Positions 32,019-43,869 of a stretch of DNA of 64,000 nucleotides are shown piece after piece (position 1 is the stretch's first letter; the number at the start of each line of letters is the position of its first letter). The stretch covers positions 771,501 to 835,500 of the forward strand of contig JAIWNF010000009.1 of NCBI GenBank assembly GCA_025093555.1, written 5' to 3'. Origin of the DNA: Circinella umbellata (taxonomy: Eukaryota > Mucoromycota > Mucoromycetes > Mucorales > Lichtheimiaceae). The notes below the pieces were generated by a model. The model was not told the DNA's origin, searched no databases, and was given only the letters and a program-made list of their open reading frames with translations. The position numbers and the translations under genes are program-made.

Positions 32019-34239
32019 TTAATTTGAAACTTTTTCTCGTATATACCATGGTTTTGCATTACGAAACTGTGCACCAAAGATATGAACAGTAGGAATACAA
32101 ATGAGGTAAAATGCTAAATTCATTAAACCGGCCAATGTACTAGAATATATTTCCCCGTTTTAGTTTTAAAAGGTTTCATAAAAATATATATGAAAAAGAA
32201 AAAGAACTTACTAGGACCAATTATCACCCATACTAGCACGAATTTGTACAGATAAAATAGAAAATAACATGGCAAATATATTACGAGTAAAATTACTAAC
32301 AGAAACCACTAAAAAAAAAAAAAGAAAAGGTTTTTTTTTAATATTTACGAATTTTATTATATACATTTAAAAGAATTTTATTTTTTTTACCTGATGCAGA
32401 GACTTCAAGATACGATTCAACAAGATAAGTTGTACCTGTTGTAATGGTATACATAGATCCCAAAGTACAAAACATATATCCAATTAAAGGAGTAAACCAA
32501 TGTAAACGAGCATGAATAAACCAACCATACATTAGAAACCCTGCAATTAAAAATGGAATACCAAAATATAATGGTACTAAACGACCTTCTGCAGTTATTT
32601 TTCCACGTTTCAATTGATATGTATAAATACGATCAGATATAAAACCTGCAATCATACTTCCACTACAATTGCCTATACCACCCGCTAAATAAAATAAACC
32701 AATGGTTCCAGTATCAAAACCATAAACTTCTGAATAGGTAGAAGGTAAAATAGTGACAAGATAATAAAACCATCCGAAAGCAGTACTAATAGGAAGACAA
32801 ATTAAAAGTACTTCAGGTCGAAGTAAAAGACGAAAACTTGTAAACTAGATAAAAAGGGAATTTAAGTGAGTTACAAGCACGTTTATTCACATGTCAAATT
32901 TAAATGGAACTTACGGGATTAAACTTGAGATGTGCAATCCGGCTTTTCGGTTTTTCATAATTAGGTCTATAAAGTGTTTCGCGTAAAAGAACGACATTTG
33001 CAATAAAGATGACGCCACCCAAGATAGTGCAAATGTAGAAAATCCAACGCCAGCCCAAGTATTGTGCAACATAACCACCAATAAGTGGAGAAAATGCAGG
33101 TCCGATAATAGTACTATATAGATCATCATTCGCCCAAAGTAAATAAAAGATTCAAATGTGTTTAATAAAATTCAATAGGATAAGTAGTAAATAAAATAGT
33201 ATGTACCCAAGCATAAATATACTCATTGCACGACCCCGTTCGCTCGGTCTGAATAAGTCGGCAACACTTCCACCACCTACAGCCATACCTATAAAAATCG
33301 CAGATAGAATAAGTTTCATTATATCAAAATTAAATTAATAGTACATTGAAAACTTACCGGCTGATGATGCAACACCTTGTAATATTCGAAATACAAAGAA
33401 TAAAGATAAACTATTGGCAATACCACAAATAACTGTGAATACAGTATAAAATCCCATTGCAGTAATATAAACCCATCTAAATAAAATAAAAAGGTTGGAA
33501 GATCAGCATCCTTAATTTAATTTTTATTTTTTCAGAAACTTGAAACAAAAAGGTACCTTCTTCCTACTCTTTCACTAAAAGGTGCCCAAAATAAAGGCTA
33601 AAATGACAAGATAGTCAATTATTTATGATTCCATGTTTGTAATTTTTTAGATAAAATTTTTCTTTATTTACTTACAGCAATACCAATAGCTAGAACAAAT
33701 AATGCAATTGTTGCGTTAATTACCTAGATATGAATATATAAATTATTATTATTATTATTATTATCAATGACTAAGAAAAAAATAGGAATTCTCATTTCAT
33801 TTTATTCATTGTAATTTATTATACCGTTAAATTAGTATCAAAATGAATACGAAGATCATTAGTTGCAGGCATCTATTTTTTATTTTCATATAAATTAATA
33901 TTTAAGGTACCAAGTAAGGGGAACAAAACAGTAACCGAAAAACAAAAAAGCTTACATAAATAGCAGAAGAGAAATAGCCTGTAAAAGCATTAAAAAAGAC
34001 AATAACAAAATTGATCCATTTTTTGGTTGTTGACCAATTCTTTATTAAAAAGATTTGATTTTTTAGTTCGGTTATTGATAAGAAATTTTAATATAAACTG
34101 AAATATGTACCTTGGGATTAGCTGGATCCGTCTCGGATTCATCTAGTTGAGTAATACTAGTACAATTGGATCTGTTTTCAATATCTTGAGTTGCTTCTAT
34201 TTTACTTGCTATTTCACTATCATTATTATAAGAAGTCAT
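32019..34239 (-). CDS. MFS transporter, paralogue of the gene at 16562-19321
   Basis: A multi-exon minus-strand gene starting MTSYNNDSEI at 34239 and ending at the TAA at 32019-32021. Joined exons give the same layout as the first MFS gene: a hydrophilic N-terminus ending DPANPK, then WINFVIVFFNAFTGYF, MPATNDLRIHFDTNLT, PLFWAPFSERVGRR (motif A), RILQGVASSAG, TIIGPAFSPLIGGYVAQYLG (motif C) and YGWFIHARLHWFTPLIGY. The last exon ends IPTVHIFGAQFRN. Intron positions match those of the paralogue. A DHA1-type exporter, substrate unknown. The first membrane segments are encoded by exons under 90 bases. Confidence 0.82.
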
Positions 34240-35276
34240 GATATGAAAACAATTCCTGTCCCCTTTCTTTCAAATTTGATCTTCTGTGAAAGACAAACAA
34301 AAAAAAAAAAAAGAAAAAGAAAGAAAGAAACAAGAAAAGTTAAATTCTTTTTTTTAGCGGAATGGATGGCTCCGAACTGTTTCGATTGGCCATTTTAAGT
34401 TATTTCGCAAGAGTTAGACACCATTGCATAGCATATGTTGAATTGTGTAACATTTAGTAACTCGTTGCTGCGGTAGGTTCATTATATTATTGATTTTGAC
34501 AGTGATAGATCAAAGAGTCATTTAGTATTATTATTATTTTAGTTCCACGTATGAGTAGATACAATGATAACTGAGATTCTTATCTATCAGATAAAAAAGT
34601 ATTACTACTTGATGTATATAATGTAAAAGCTTAGACAATATATGATATGATGAAAAGAATCGTAAATTATAAAAGTTTACCCGATGTCCCTCCCAAGTTA
34701 AAATTGTATTTAATCACTATGCAAGTGATCCTGGTGTCCTAATTGAATACATTCGATCAATATATAAGGTAATGAGAATACGTAGTGGGGTCTCCTTTTT
34801 TAGAAAAAATCTACGGGAGTATTTGGAGGAAAATTGTTGTTAAGAAGAAAGGATGAAGGAGGAGAAAACAGTAGTGTATTATTAGAATAATAGATACTGT
34901 CAAGTGGGAAAAAGTAAGCCAAGAAGATAAACGCCAGGAAAAGGATGTATAATAAAATAAGAAAGTGTAGATCACAAGACATCATATATATATAAAAATA
35001 TCAATACACATCAGCCCGTAATATGTTTTGGAGTCTATAATTTTTATAGCTTTTGTTATTCATCCTATCAACAAACACTTATTTTCTTTATTATCATCAT
35101 CTTCAACATTTTATTTTAAACGCCATCATATAAATCACTTGTTACTAAACAAGTTGCCATGTTAAATATTGAGTTGATATACCATTTAGAAAAAACATAT
35201 TGATATCCTGTCTATGAAGCAATCCCTTCAAATATTTTTAAATAGAAATATTATTACACAAAAATTATATAAATAA
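34240..35276. other. Intergenic region between MFS paralogue and methyltransferase genes
   Basis: Holds the promoter side of the MFS gene (A-rich 34293-34335) and the 3' side of the methyltransferase gene. AT-rich, no gene signal seen. Confidence 0.4.
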
Positions 35277-36396
35277 TCATAAAGGTTTTTGAAATTTGGC
35301 TTGTACAAAAATACGATCTACACTTAATTCTAATCGTCTATTATTCGTTTCACGATAAATATATTCATTTTTAACTGTTTTGAATCCTTCTGCTTCAAAT
35401 CGACTTGATAAATCTTCAACAGAGAAAAAATAACTCATGGTTCCATCTTGTCGTACATAGAGATTTTCATCTAATTTTTTATCAGATGCTTTACAAAACT
35501 TGATTTGTGCTTGATCATAAAGACCATAATCTCGAAATAAAATATAACCACCCGGTTTTAATACTTGATATATATTTTTAATAGCTGATTGCATTTTTTC
35601 AGGTGGAATAGCTGAAAATACAAATAATGCTGATACCTATTATATATGTATCTATTTATTAATATTATCCTTCCACATTTATCTATTTACTATATATATA
35701 TATATATATTCTTACCAAATCAAGACTTTCAGCTGGTACATTATCAATAAGTGGATCAACAGTTAAATCACATACAAATGCTTGACAACGAGATTCATGA
35801 TAATTTTCATTACTCTACTAGTTTTTTTTAGTTATTTTTTCTTCATCCTCTTTTCTTTTTATTTATTTATTTACCTTGACCATTTCTACTGCTCGTTTTG
35901 AGAAATCACAAGCATAAACGAATAAATTTGGATTTTCAGCAATAGCAGGAAAAATAAAGTTACCCACACCACATCCAATTTCTAAGCATCGAATCTAATT
36001 TTATTGATAATATATAAATATGCAAAAAGAATGACCTGAGTAACTATAAAAAAAAAAAGTGTCAGTTTTCTTACTTGTTGATCACCTTCTTTAGGTGCAA
36101 GTTCTTCAAACTCACGATCAGTCCAATGACGATCTAAATTTATATAGACAATATTGATCAGTTTAGAATTGAGTTTTCTTTTTTTGTTTTATATAAATGG
36201 AATATGATCGCTAACCTTTAAAAAACTTGGTTGTATTTCGTTTATAAAATATATCCCAATTTTTAGCAGCTTCTTTTTTATATTTATTTATCCAGAAAGG
36301 AGGTACTTCTTTTTTATCATTAGCAATAGCTTCTTTTGCTCGTTGAACATGTTGTTCAAGACGATCGGAGTCCATGTCAACCCTTTCTGCATCCAT
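35277..36396 (-). CDS. tRNA (cytosine-3) methyltransferase, METTL6/Trm141-like
   Basis: Minus-strand multi-exon gene from ATG 36396 to the stop at 35277-35279, about 270 residues. Family blocks in order: [23 protein letters not shown], with [12 protein letters not shown] after splicing; the SAM-binding motif [66 protein letters not shown]; and a C-terminal [13 protein letters not shown]. This is the METTL2/6/8 (Trm140/Trm141) family, which makes 3-methylcytidine at position 32 of tRNAs. The short form without an N-terminal extension fits METTL6/Trm141, which acts on tRNA-Ser. The human enzyme is known to work with SerRS, whose gene is 4 kb away. Confidence 0.85.
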
Positions 36397-36558
36397 GACA
36401 ATTAAAAAAACTGTTGCGTTGGTTGGAGGGAGAGAAAAAAAACTGGGAATTTTTTTTTTTCTGTTTCTTAAAATTTAAGAACGTCTTTTTTTTTTTCTAC
36501 GCCCAGCTTAGCTTCCCTTTTCTTCTCATAACACATACACACACTAAAAAAAAAGAAA

Positions 36559-38062
36559 ATGGATTTTTTAAAGGATGTCATTAGTTCTGAAATTTCTAAA
36601 AAACGAAAGACTATCAATGCTGTCAGTGGTGATAAAGGAGGTCAACGAAAAAAATATGTGAGTCGTGCTGAATTAGAACGATTGAGAGAAGAAGAATATT
36701 TTCGTGAAGAAGAACAACGTAAAGCAAAAGAAGAAGAGGTAAAAGTTTATGCTTCAATAAGAATAATTAAATTAGAATATTATATTAATGTATTATTTAA
36801 TTGTATATTATTTAGAAAAAACGAAAACGACAAGAAGAAGAGGTGTATATTATTTGAATCTAAATCACTTATATTAATATACCAATCTATGGAAAGAGAG
36901 CTAAATATTAATCTGAATGTTTTTTTTTTATTATTTAGGAACGAACTCGAGAAAATGAAAAGAAAGAAATTAAAAAGACAGACGAAAAAGTAGATGGTGA
37001 TGGAGAAGTAAGTTTATTTAACTGGCTTTATTATCATTTAAATAAAACTAATATCATTATTATAGGAAATTGAAGTAGAAACATTTAATATTACTCGTGA
37101 AGAAGTCATTCGACGATTACGAGCTAAAGGACAACCTATTCGATTATTTGGTGAAACTGATAAACAATGTAAAATTCGATTACGTGCACTAGAACTTATG
37201 GAAGAACGTTCTGATGATGTAAGTTAATATATATATATGTGTGTGTGTGTGTATATTATGATTTAAAAACTAAAACATTTTATTATTAGGGTCAACAAAA
37301 TGATTATATGCGTAAATTAGAAGAAATGGAAGAAGGAATGCGTTTAGAAGCTCTAAAACAAAAGGGTGGTGTACAAGATGAAAAGAAATTAAACAAAAAA
37401 CTTAAAAAAGCGGAACAAGTAGTAGAAACTATTGAATTGAATATGTTACAAAAAGATATCGATCGATTATATTTACAAATTTATACTTATCTTGTACATA
37501 CCATGGATGAATGGGAAGAAGCTATGGATGCTCGTCCTGAAGAAGAAAAACAAAGTGGACCAGGAAAAAGAGCAGCTGTATTACAAAAACAAACTGCTGA
37601 TTATATTAAACCTTTATTAAGACAACTTAAAAAACGAGTAAGTAGTAATCATATAAAATACATTTGAAATCCTATTCAATAACTAACTATATATAAAGAC
37701 TCTAGAACCAGATATTTTAGCTCGTGTAGCCGAAATTACACATTATATGCAACAAAGAAGATATAGAGATGCTCAAGATTCTTATTTACAATTATCTATT
37801 GGTAATGCACCATGGCCTATTGGTGTAACCATGGTTGGGTAAGTTATTTAACCTTTGATCTTCTTATATAATCAAAATATACTAAATAAACTATAAATAT
37901 TTTAGTATTCACGAACGTTCTGCACGTGAAAAGATTTTTGCTTCTCAAGTTGCTCACGTATTAAACGATGAAACTTCACGTAAATGGATTCAATCTGTTA
38001 AACGTTTAATGACATTTGCACAAAGCAAATATCCACCTTATACATTAAGTCAAATATCTTAA
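36559..38062 (+). CDS. PRP18: Pre-mRNA splicing factor PRP18
   Basis: Seven exons (36559-36738, 36816-36842, 36939-37007, 37066-37218, 37290-37637, 37699-37838, 37906-38062), 357 residues. The N-terminus [17 protein letters not shown] is characteristic. A charged coiled coil follows, then the splicing-factor motif ([20 protein letters not shown]) and the Prp18 five-helix domain, with [39 protein letters not shown] as its most conserved loop. It acts in the second step of splicing with Slu7. Divergent from the methyltransferase gene, with about 160 bases between the two start codons, so they may share a promoter region. Confidence 0.95.
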
Positions 38063-38248
38063 TTATTCCCCCTTCTTTCCCTTACTCAAATTCATTTACA
38101 AATAACAATAATAAGCTTGCATTTATACACAAAAAAAACCTCTTTTTTTTTATTCTTTAATTTCATAAACAATAACAGTATTTATATACATTATATATAT
38201 GGAAATAGATTGTTTTGATTTGATGTTATAAAATATACATTAATATCA

Positions 38249-39349
38249 TCAACTATTCTTATTAGTGTTGGTATCAGTATCATTAGCATTATTATTATTA
38301 TTATTATTATCATATTTCGTTTTATATATCCATGAATTTCCAATTAATCCTCGTCCTTGTGATGCTGCTAATCGATAATATGTTGCAGCTTGATGTAAAT
38401 CTTTTTTTGTACCATAACCACGATAATAACAATCAGCTACTTCATTTTGTGCATCTGCATCACCTAACTGAGCTGCTACCTTGAAATAATAAAAAGCAGT
38501 TTCTGGACTACGTGTAGTTCCCCAACCTTGTTGAAGTGCTACACCTAATTCATAAATAGCAATGACTAATTCACCTTTACGAGTCGCTAATAATGTATCC
38601 ATCTTGTTTTTTGTATTTTCATTATCACAACATGAAGAAGACCCTTTTTGTAATCCATCCACTGCAAATTCTGCTGCTTTTTGAAGATATTGAAATGCTA
38701 ATGTACTATTTACTCGACATCCCTTAATTTTTTAACATATATAAAAATAAAGTTTTATTATTATTATTATTATTATTATTGAGTTTCAGAATCAAAACAT
38801 AAAAATATCTATTTATTCTTATTTACCCATCCATGCCGTAAGGAAAGTCCATATAATAGCATACCAATAGGTGATTCTTCTTTGGCTGCTATTCTAAATT
38901 GATGAGTCGCTTTTTCTAATTCATCAAGTTCATGATATTCAATGCCTTTTTGAACATAATGATCAATATCAATCTTTTTCTTTTCTGATATTTTTTCTTC
39001 TTGTTGTTGATGTAATTGATATTGTTCACAAGCAACTCGATTTACTAATCGTTGCGGCTGTTGTTGTTGTTGTATCTAAAAATATAAATGTGAGCTTATT
39101 TATTTATCTATGATTATATTTAGTTATAATCAATTTACCTGACTAAATCCTGTTTCTATAATCCTATAATATTAATACATGTTTTTTTTTTCTTTTTTAC
39201 TTAGCCTTATAATAAAAAAAAAAAAAAGAAGAAGATGATTTTATAAAATAAATAAGTATAACTACAAACCAATTTTCTGGTGGTCTTCGATATCCTTTAC
39301 TTTCATAATCATCTTTATTAAGTAATAGTGATTGAAAACGTTTTAGCAT
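38249..39349 (-). CDS. Sel1-like repeat protein
   Basis: Minus strand from ATG 39349 (MLKRFQSLLLNKDDYESKG) through several exons to the stop at 38249. A Gln-rich segment (QQQQQPQRLVNR) precedes at least three Sel1-like repeats (about 36 residues each) with the A-x-x-x-G-x-x-Y/L pattern: IGMLLYGLSLRHGW, AIYELGVALQQGWG and AQNEVADCYYRGYGTKKD. The C-terminus is an Asn run (from an AAT microsatellite) followed by DTNTNKNS. Sel1 repeats form solenoids that scaffold protein complexes; fungal relatives include chitin synthase activators. A specific role cannot be assigned. Some exon edges are approximate. Confidence 0.75.
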
Positions 39350-39360
39350 TTTATGTACGT

Positions 39361-39391
<31 letters not shown>

Positions 39392-41067
39392 GTTTATGAG
39401 GGAAAGAAGTACTTACGAAACAAAAAACAAAAAAAAAAAAAAGAAAACTCAAGTTTGAATTGAAAAAAAAGGAGGAAGGGAGAGAGAGAGAGAAAGGTAT
39501 AAATATAAGGAGCCAAAAAAAAGGGAGGGGATGAAAGGGGAGAATAATGATATTATCAGGGGGGTTCATTATATTTGTTCAATAATCTGGAGGCGAAGTT
39601 TAAAAAGGTTTTTGCAATGTTATTTACTAAAAAAAGAGATATATTTTCATAATAATAATAATAAAACATGTCAAAGTCAAACTTGAAAAGGATAATTCAT
39701 TCAAAACAGTAGAAATGAAAGGGTGAATATTCATTAAATAAAACAACAACAATACGAAAAATGTAAATCATTGATCAGCTTGATTTATAAATAAAATGTG
39801 ATGTATCTCCGTATGTGGTAGTTGTTATAATGTTTGGGTACATTATTTTTTATGTTCCCGGTCCATTCAATAAACATTAAAAAATAAAATAAAAAGGTAC
39901 CCGTTCCCAAAGTATATATTATTGAGTCCTTATGTCTTTATTATCTTACAAGTTTAATGCCAAGAAAGAAAAAGAAAGATCATCTGATTAATAAGAAAAA
40001 AGATACGTAACGAACGTATGAAATGAATACTAATTGTATCGCTAAACCCAGAAGAAAGAAAGAAAACTGATAGGGTTTCCTCACATTCTGTAATTATTAT
40101 TTAAAGGCTGAGCCCCAACAACGATGAAATAGTTCATGCGAAATCATTTACTCTCGTTATATGATAAATGACCACGTATTAAGCATAATAAGTATGTTTC
40201 AGATAATATTTGTGTTCAAAGCATGTTAATATAAATAAAATGTGAGATAATCGTGCATATTTAAACGACCCTGTATTCATTTGTCAATAATGATAAACAA
40301 GAACAAAACAAATGATATTTATACTTTAGTAATTATAGAGTTCCCTTCTTTCTTTTCCCCTAGGCAACAAAAAAAAACGGGTACTACAGTTGTTGTTGGA
40401 AAAAAAAAAGGGGGAGTATAATAATATATAAAATACGTATCATTGAATTTGAAAGGAAATAAAAGAAGTTTCAAACATGACAACATTTCTGTTTTGATAG
40501 AAAGAAAGAGATTAAAGACCTTTTAATTATTTGAAACTAACCAATTATTATTATAAGATGGAAGCATTGGATTGTTTTAAGCCACAAAGTATATATTTCA
40601 ATTGGTTGGTTGATTAAATCCTAAAAGTAATGCTGTACAAGATGTTCCTGACATTCTTAATAATCTCTACATTTTTGGGATTCCGCGATTTTTCCTTACT
40701 TTCTGTTTTTCCCTTGTTCTTACGTATAAAAGTTATAATATCCAATAATGGTTTATTGAGAGCGTACGTCGCTTCTTTTTTTCCTCTTGGAATATTTATA
40801 TATTTATATATGCTTTTCTCTTGCTTCCACTGTTCTTTTATATATAATAATAATATTTACTCTTCTTTTTCTTTTATTTTTCCTTCACCTTTTTCTCTCT
40901 CTCTCTCTCTCTCTTTATATACCAAGTGTAATATTCATTTTTATTAAAAGAAAAAGAAAAATTATTAAAAATATTTACACGTCAAATTTTATTAAACTCA
41001 AACTAAGATAAACATAATAATCTAACGAAACGACAAGAAAAATAAAAAGATAAAGATTTGACATGCC
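39350..41067. other. 1.7-kb intergenic region
   Basis: AT-rich between the divergent Sel1 and membrane-protein genes. It contains AAT and A/G-rich microsatellites next to the Sel1 start and a (CT)n stretch at about 40895-40915 in the presumed 5' UTR of the next gene. ORFs in the 40.6-41.0 kb region are T-rich translations with no coding character. Confidence 0.4.
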
Positions 41068-42247
41068 ATGAAGAACAAACTTAGTGTGTTATTCCTACTT
41101 TTTATTCAATATTATTATACATTCGCTACAACAACAATCGAAAATATCAACTCTAACAATAATAATGAAAATGAGAAGACTACTGGTTGTAGTTGGCCTT
41201 GTCCAAATAAATTTGATATTTGTCAACTTTCAAAAGTAGACAGTATTATGAGTTGTCAACCTCTTCAAGATAAACAGTATGTAATATAATTATTCAGTCT
41301 TATTTCTTTCTTTACAATCTGGTTGATTTAGCTTAATATACGTATACTAATAGCTCTTCTTCTTTCTTATTATTATTAACAGATGGATTATACCTTTTCC
41401 TCAAGGAAAGCCTGTATTTTACGTTAAAAATCAATCTTCATTATCTGGATTATATCAATCATGCGATCTTGCACCCAAATTACCATTTATTAGTAATAGT
41501 AATAATGATATAGAATATGGTGATGATGAAGAAGAGACAAATAGTGGTACATGTGCACCAGAACTTTTGTGTATCCGTGGTCAATGTGAGCAACAACATA
41601 ACAAGCGTAGATCATTATATTCTTTTCATACTTCACACCAACAATTAGAACGACGCGAAAGTGGGAATACTTTTAGCCAATCAACAGAACATACCACAGC
41701 ATTTAATGTAATTCATGTTATTGCTGCTATCGTTGGTATTCTTGGTGCAGCTTTTGTGGGTGTCACGGTATTTATCATGTGTCGCCGTCGGCAAAGAAGA
41801 TTAGAAAAACAAAATAATTCTTTTAGTGCAACGAAACATCTTCGACATACACAATCAACTTCTTCATCTCATTCATCAACAACTCATTCTACTTCTTCTA
41901 CTTCTACTACTGCTACCCCTATTAATAATGATATACCACCTACATTACCATTACAAAAATCAATGGATCGATTTAATCAATTTGCTCAAGCGTATGAAGA
42001 TTCTAATAATGATAATAATCAAGTGCTTGTGCCACCACACGTTTATTCATCCAAATCAGGTTACAACAGAGATATAACTAGTGTTAGCCCGTCCATGCAA
42101 CAAATGCACTTACATTCTCAACTTTTATATCAATCAGGTGTCCATCGAAATAATAGTACTCATCATGAACAACCTACATCAAATCATAATCATCATTATC
42201 CATCATCATCAGCATTATTACCCCCTCCTCCACCTTATCAACCATAA
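41068..42247 (+). CDS. Single-pass membrane protein with Cys-containing ectodomain and PPxY tail
   Basis: Two exons (41068-41276, 41383-42247), 357 residues. Signal peptide at residues 1-20 (KLSVLFLLFIQYYYTFA). The ectodomain has Cys pairs (GCSWPCPNKFDIC, SCQPL, SCDLAP, TCAPELLCIRGQCE) that suggest disulfides. One membrane segment lies around residues 176-203, followed by a CRRRQRRLEK stop-transfer. The cytosolic tail is Ser/Thr/His-rich and disordered and ends PPPPPYQP, a PPxY motif bound by WW domains of Rsp5/Nedd4 ubiquitin ligases. This architecture recurs among Mucorales surface proteins, but I know no name for it. Probably at the plasma membrane or in endosomes. Confidence 0.75.
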
Positions 42248-42591
42248 TTAATACATCTGTATTTTTTTTCCCTCCTCGTGCATTATTTACTACTCGAAAA
42301 CATTCTTATTATTCTTCTATTTTCTTTTTTTTCCAGTCATCTGTATTCCATCCTATTTTGTCGATTTTGCTTTCTATTTTTTGTTCTTCGTCATGTACAT
42401 AATAATAAAAATAAAGATGTTTTATACAAATATACGTATCCTTCTTTGATAAACAAACCCCTTCATTACGTAAGAAAGAAAATAGCGTTAAATGAATAAT
42501 AATTTATGGATTACTACTACTGCTAATGTTTCTTTTTACATAGTAGCAACAAAACTAAAGTACAATCATTTTGTTACAGGATAACTTATTA

Positions 42592-43313
42592 TTATAATTG
42601 AAAGGTTCGAGTAACCCAATCATGTACTTTTGTAACTAAGGTATTTTCGTATTCAAACCAAAAGTGGTCTGCTCCAGGTATAATGACAGATTCCACGTGT
42701 TGACCAGCATGCTTGAGCCAGTTTTGGTACGATCGCACACCAGTAAATTGATCATGATCTCCATATAAGACCAATACCTTATTATTATTATCATTACTAG
42801 TTTCATTATTGTTGGTGTCATTCTCGGTTGTTCGTAATAGTTTGTTAACCTGACTTGAAAAGAATGAACTACGCACTGTACTAAGTGCCCATTGAACGTT
42901 CAATGGGTAACTGATCAATAGATAAGAATAGGGAATACTAAGATCATTTTCCTGTGGTCTTAACGATGCTGCAATCATACTACCAAATGAATATCCCTAT
43001 AAATCATTTAAGCATAATTAAGGTATTAGTGCACTTCTCTTTCCCCTTTTTCGGGGCCAAAGAAAAGAGGAAAAGATTTTCTTATATCAAATCGATACTA
43101 CTGATAACTAATTATGTTTGCTTACACCAATAATTAAATGTGACAACTTTTGTGGAAATGAAGTTTTTAAATGTTGAATGACAGCTTCATAATCACCACG
43201 TTCAGGCATACCAGTCCAACTTGTTCGGCCTTTAGAATGACCACATCCTCTAAAATATAGATAACATATATCAAAAAGTTAGTTTTCATTAATTTGTTTT
43301 CTATTGAAGATAA

Positions 43314-43347
<34 letters not shown>

Positions 43348-43660
43348 CTTGCCGAAAATTAATACAAGCTGTAATAAATCCTTTACTTGAAAAATAGTTA
43401 TGTAATGCAATAATGACATTATTACGCATGTTACCTCCTGTTATATACATGTATTACATTATAGATGAAGCATTTCTCGAAATGGTGTTTCTTTTTCTTT
43501 GCAAATACGAAAAAAAAAACTTACCAAGGGGACCATAAGGGTGAGCTAAAATTACACCAGGTACAGGAAAAGTAGAATCATTGTCATTATTAAAACTGAC
43601 TCTAGTTTCAATAGAAGTTTTGTCGTGACAGGACTCTAAAAATATTGTTTCTGAAGGCAT
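42592..43660 (-). CDS. Alpha/beta hydrolase
   Basis: Four exons (43660-43525, 43437-43353, 43249-43126, 42996-42592), about 249 residues. The core has an oxyanion-side HPYGPLGGNM loop, FRGCGHSKG, the nucleophile elbow GYSFGSM (Ser), an Asp in YGDHDQFTG and a His in GADHFWF, so the catalytic triad is complete. It resembles the COG2945 group of small alpha/beta hydrolases with an HPxP..GG loop. Substrate unknown. An Asn-rich insert (NDTNNNETSNDNNN) lies before the Asp. Intron 2 begins with GC rather than GT and is followed at once by a 27-base T tract (plus-strand A run 43321-43347). Confidence 0.85.
43321..43347. repeat. 27-base A homopolymer
   Basis: Uninterrupted A run on the plus strand, inside intron 2 of the minus-strand hydrolase gene, just after its GC donor site. 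Length in the real genome may vary. Confidence 0.85.
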
Positions 43661-43869
43661 AATACAAAAAAAAAAAAAGAAGTAATAAAAAGGGACAAAA
43701 AAGACGCTGACGATTATTTTTTTTTTTTTTACATATATAAAAATATAAAGTTTATTATTATTAAAAAGAAAAGAAAGTACAAATTAGATAATAAATAATT
43801 ATAATAAACATGAATTAGAAGCAAAATTATATAAATAGTAAAAGGTAGGATAAGTTATAATAAATATTA

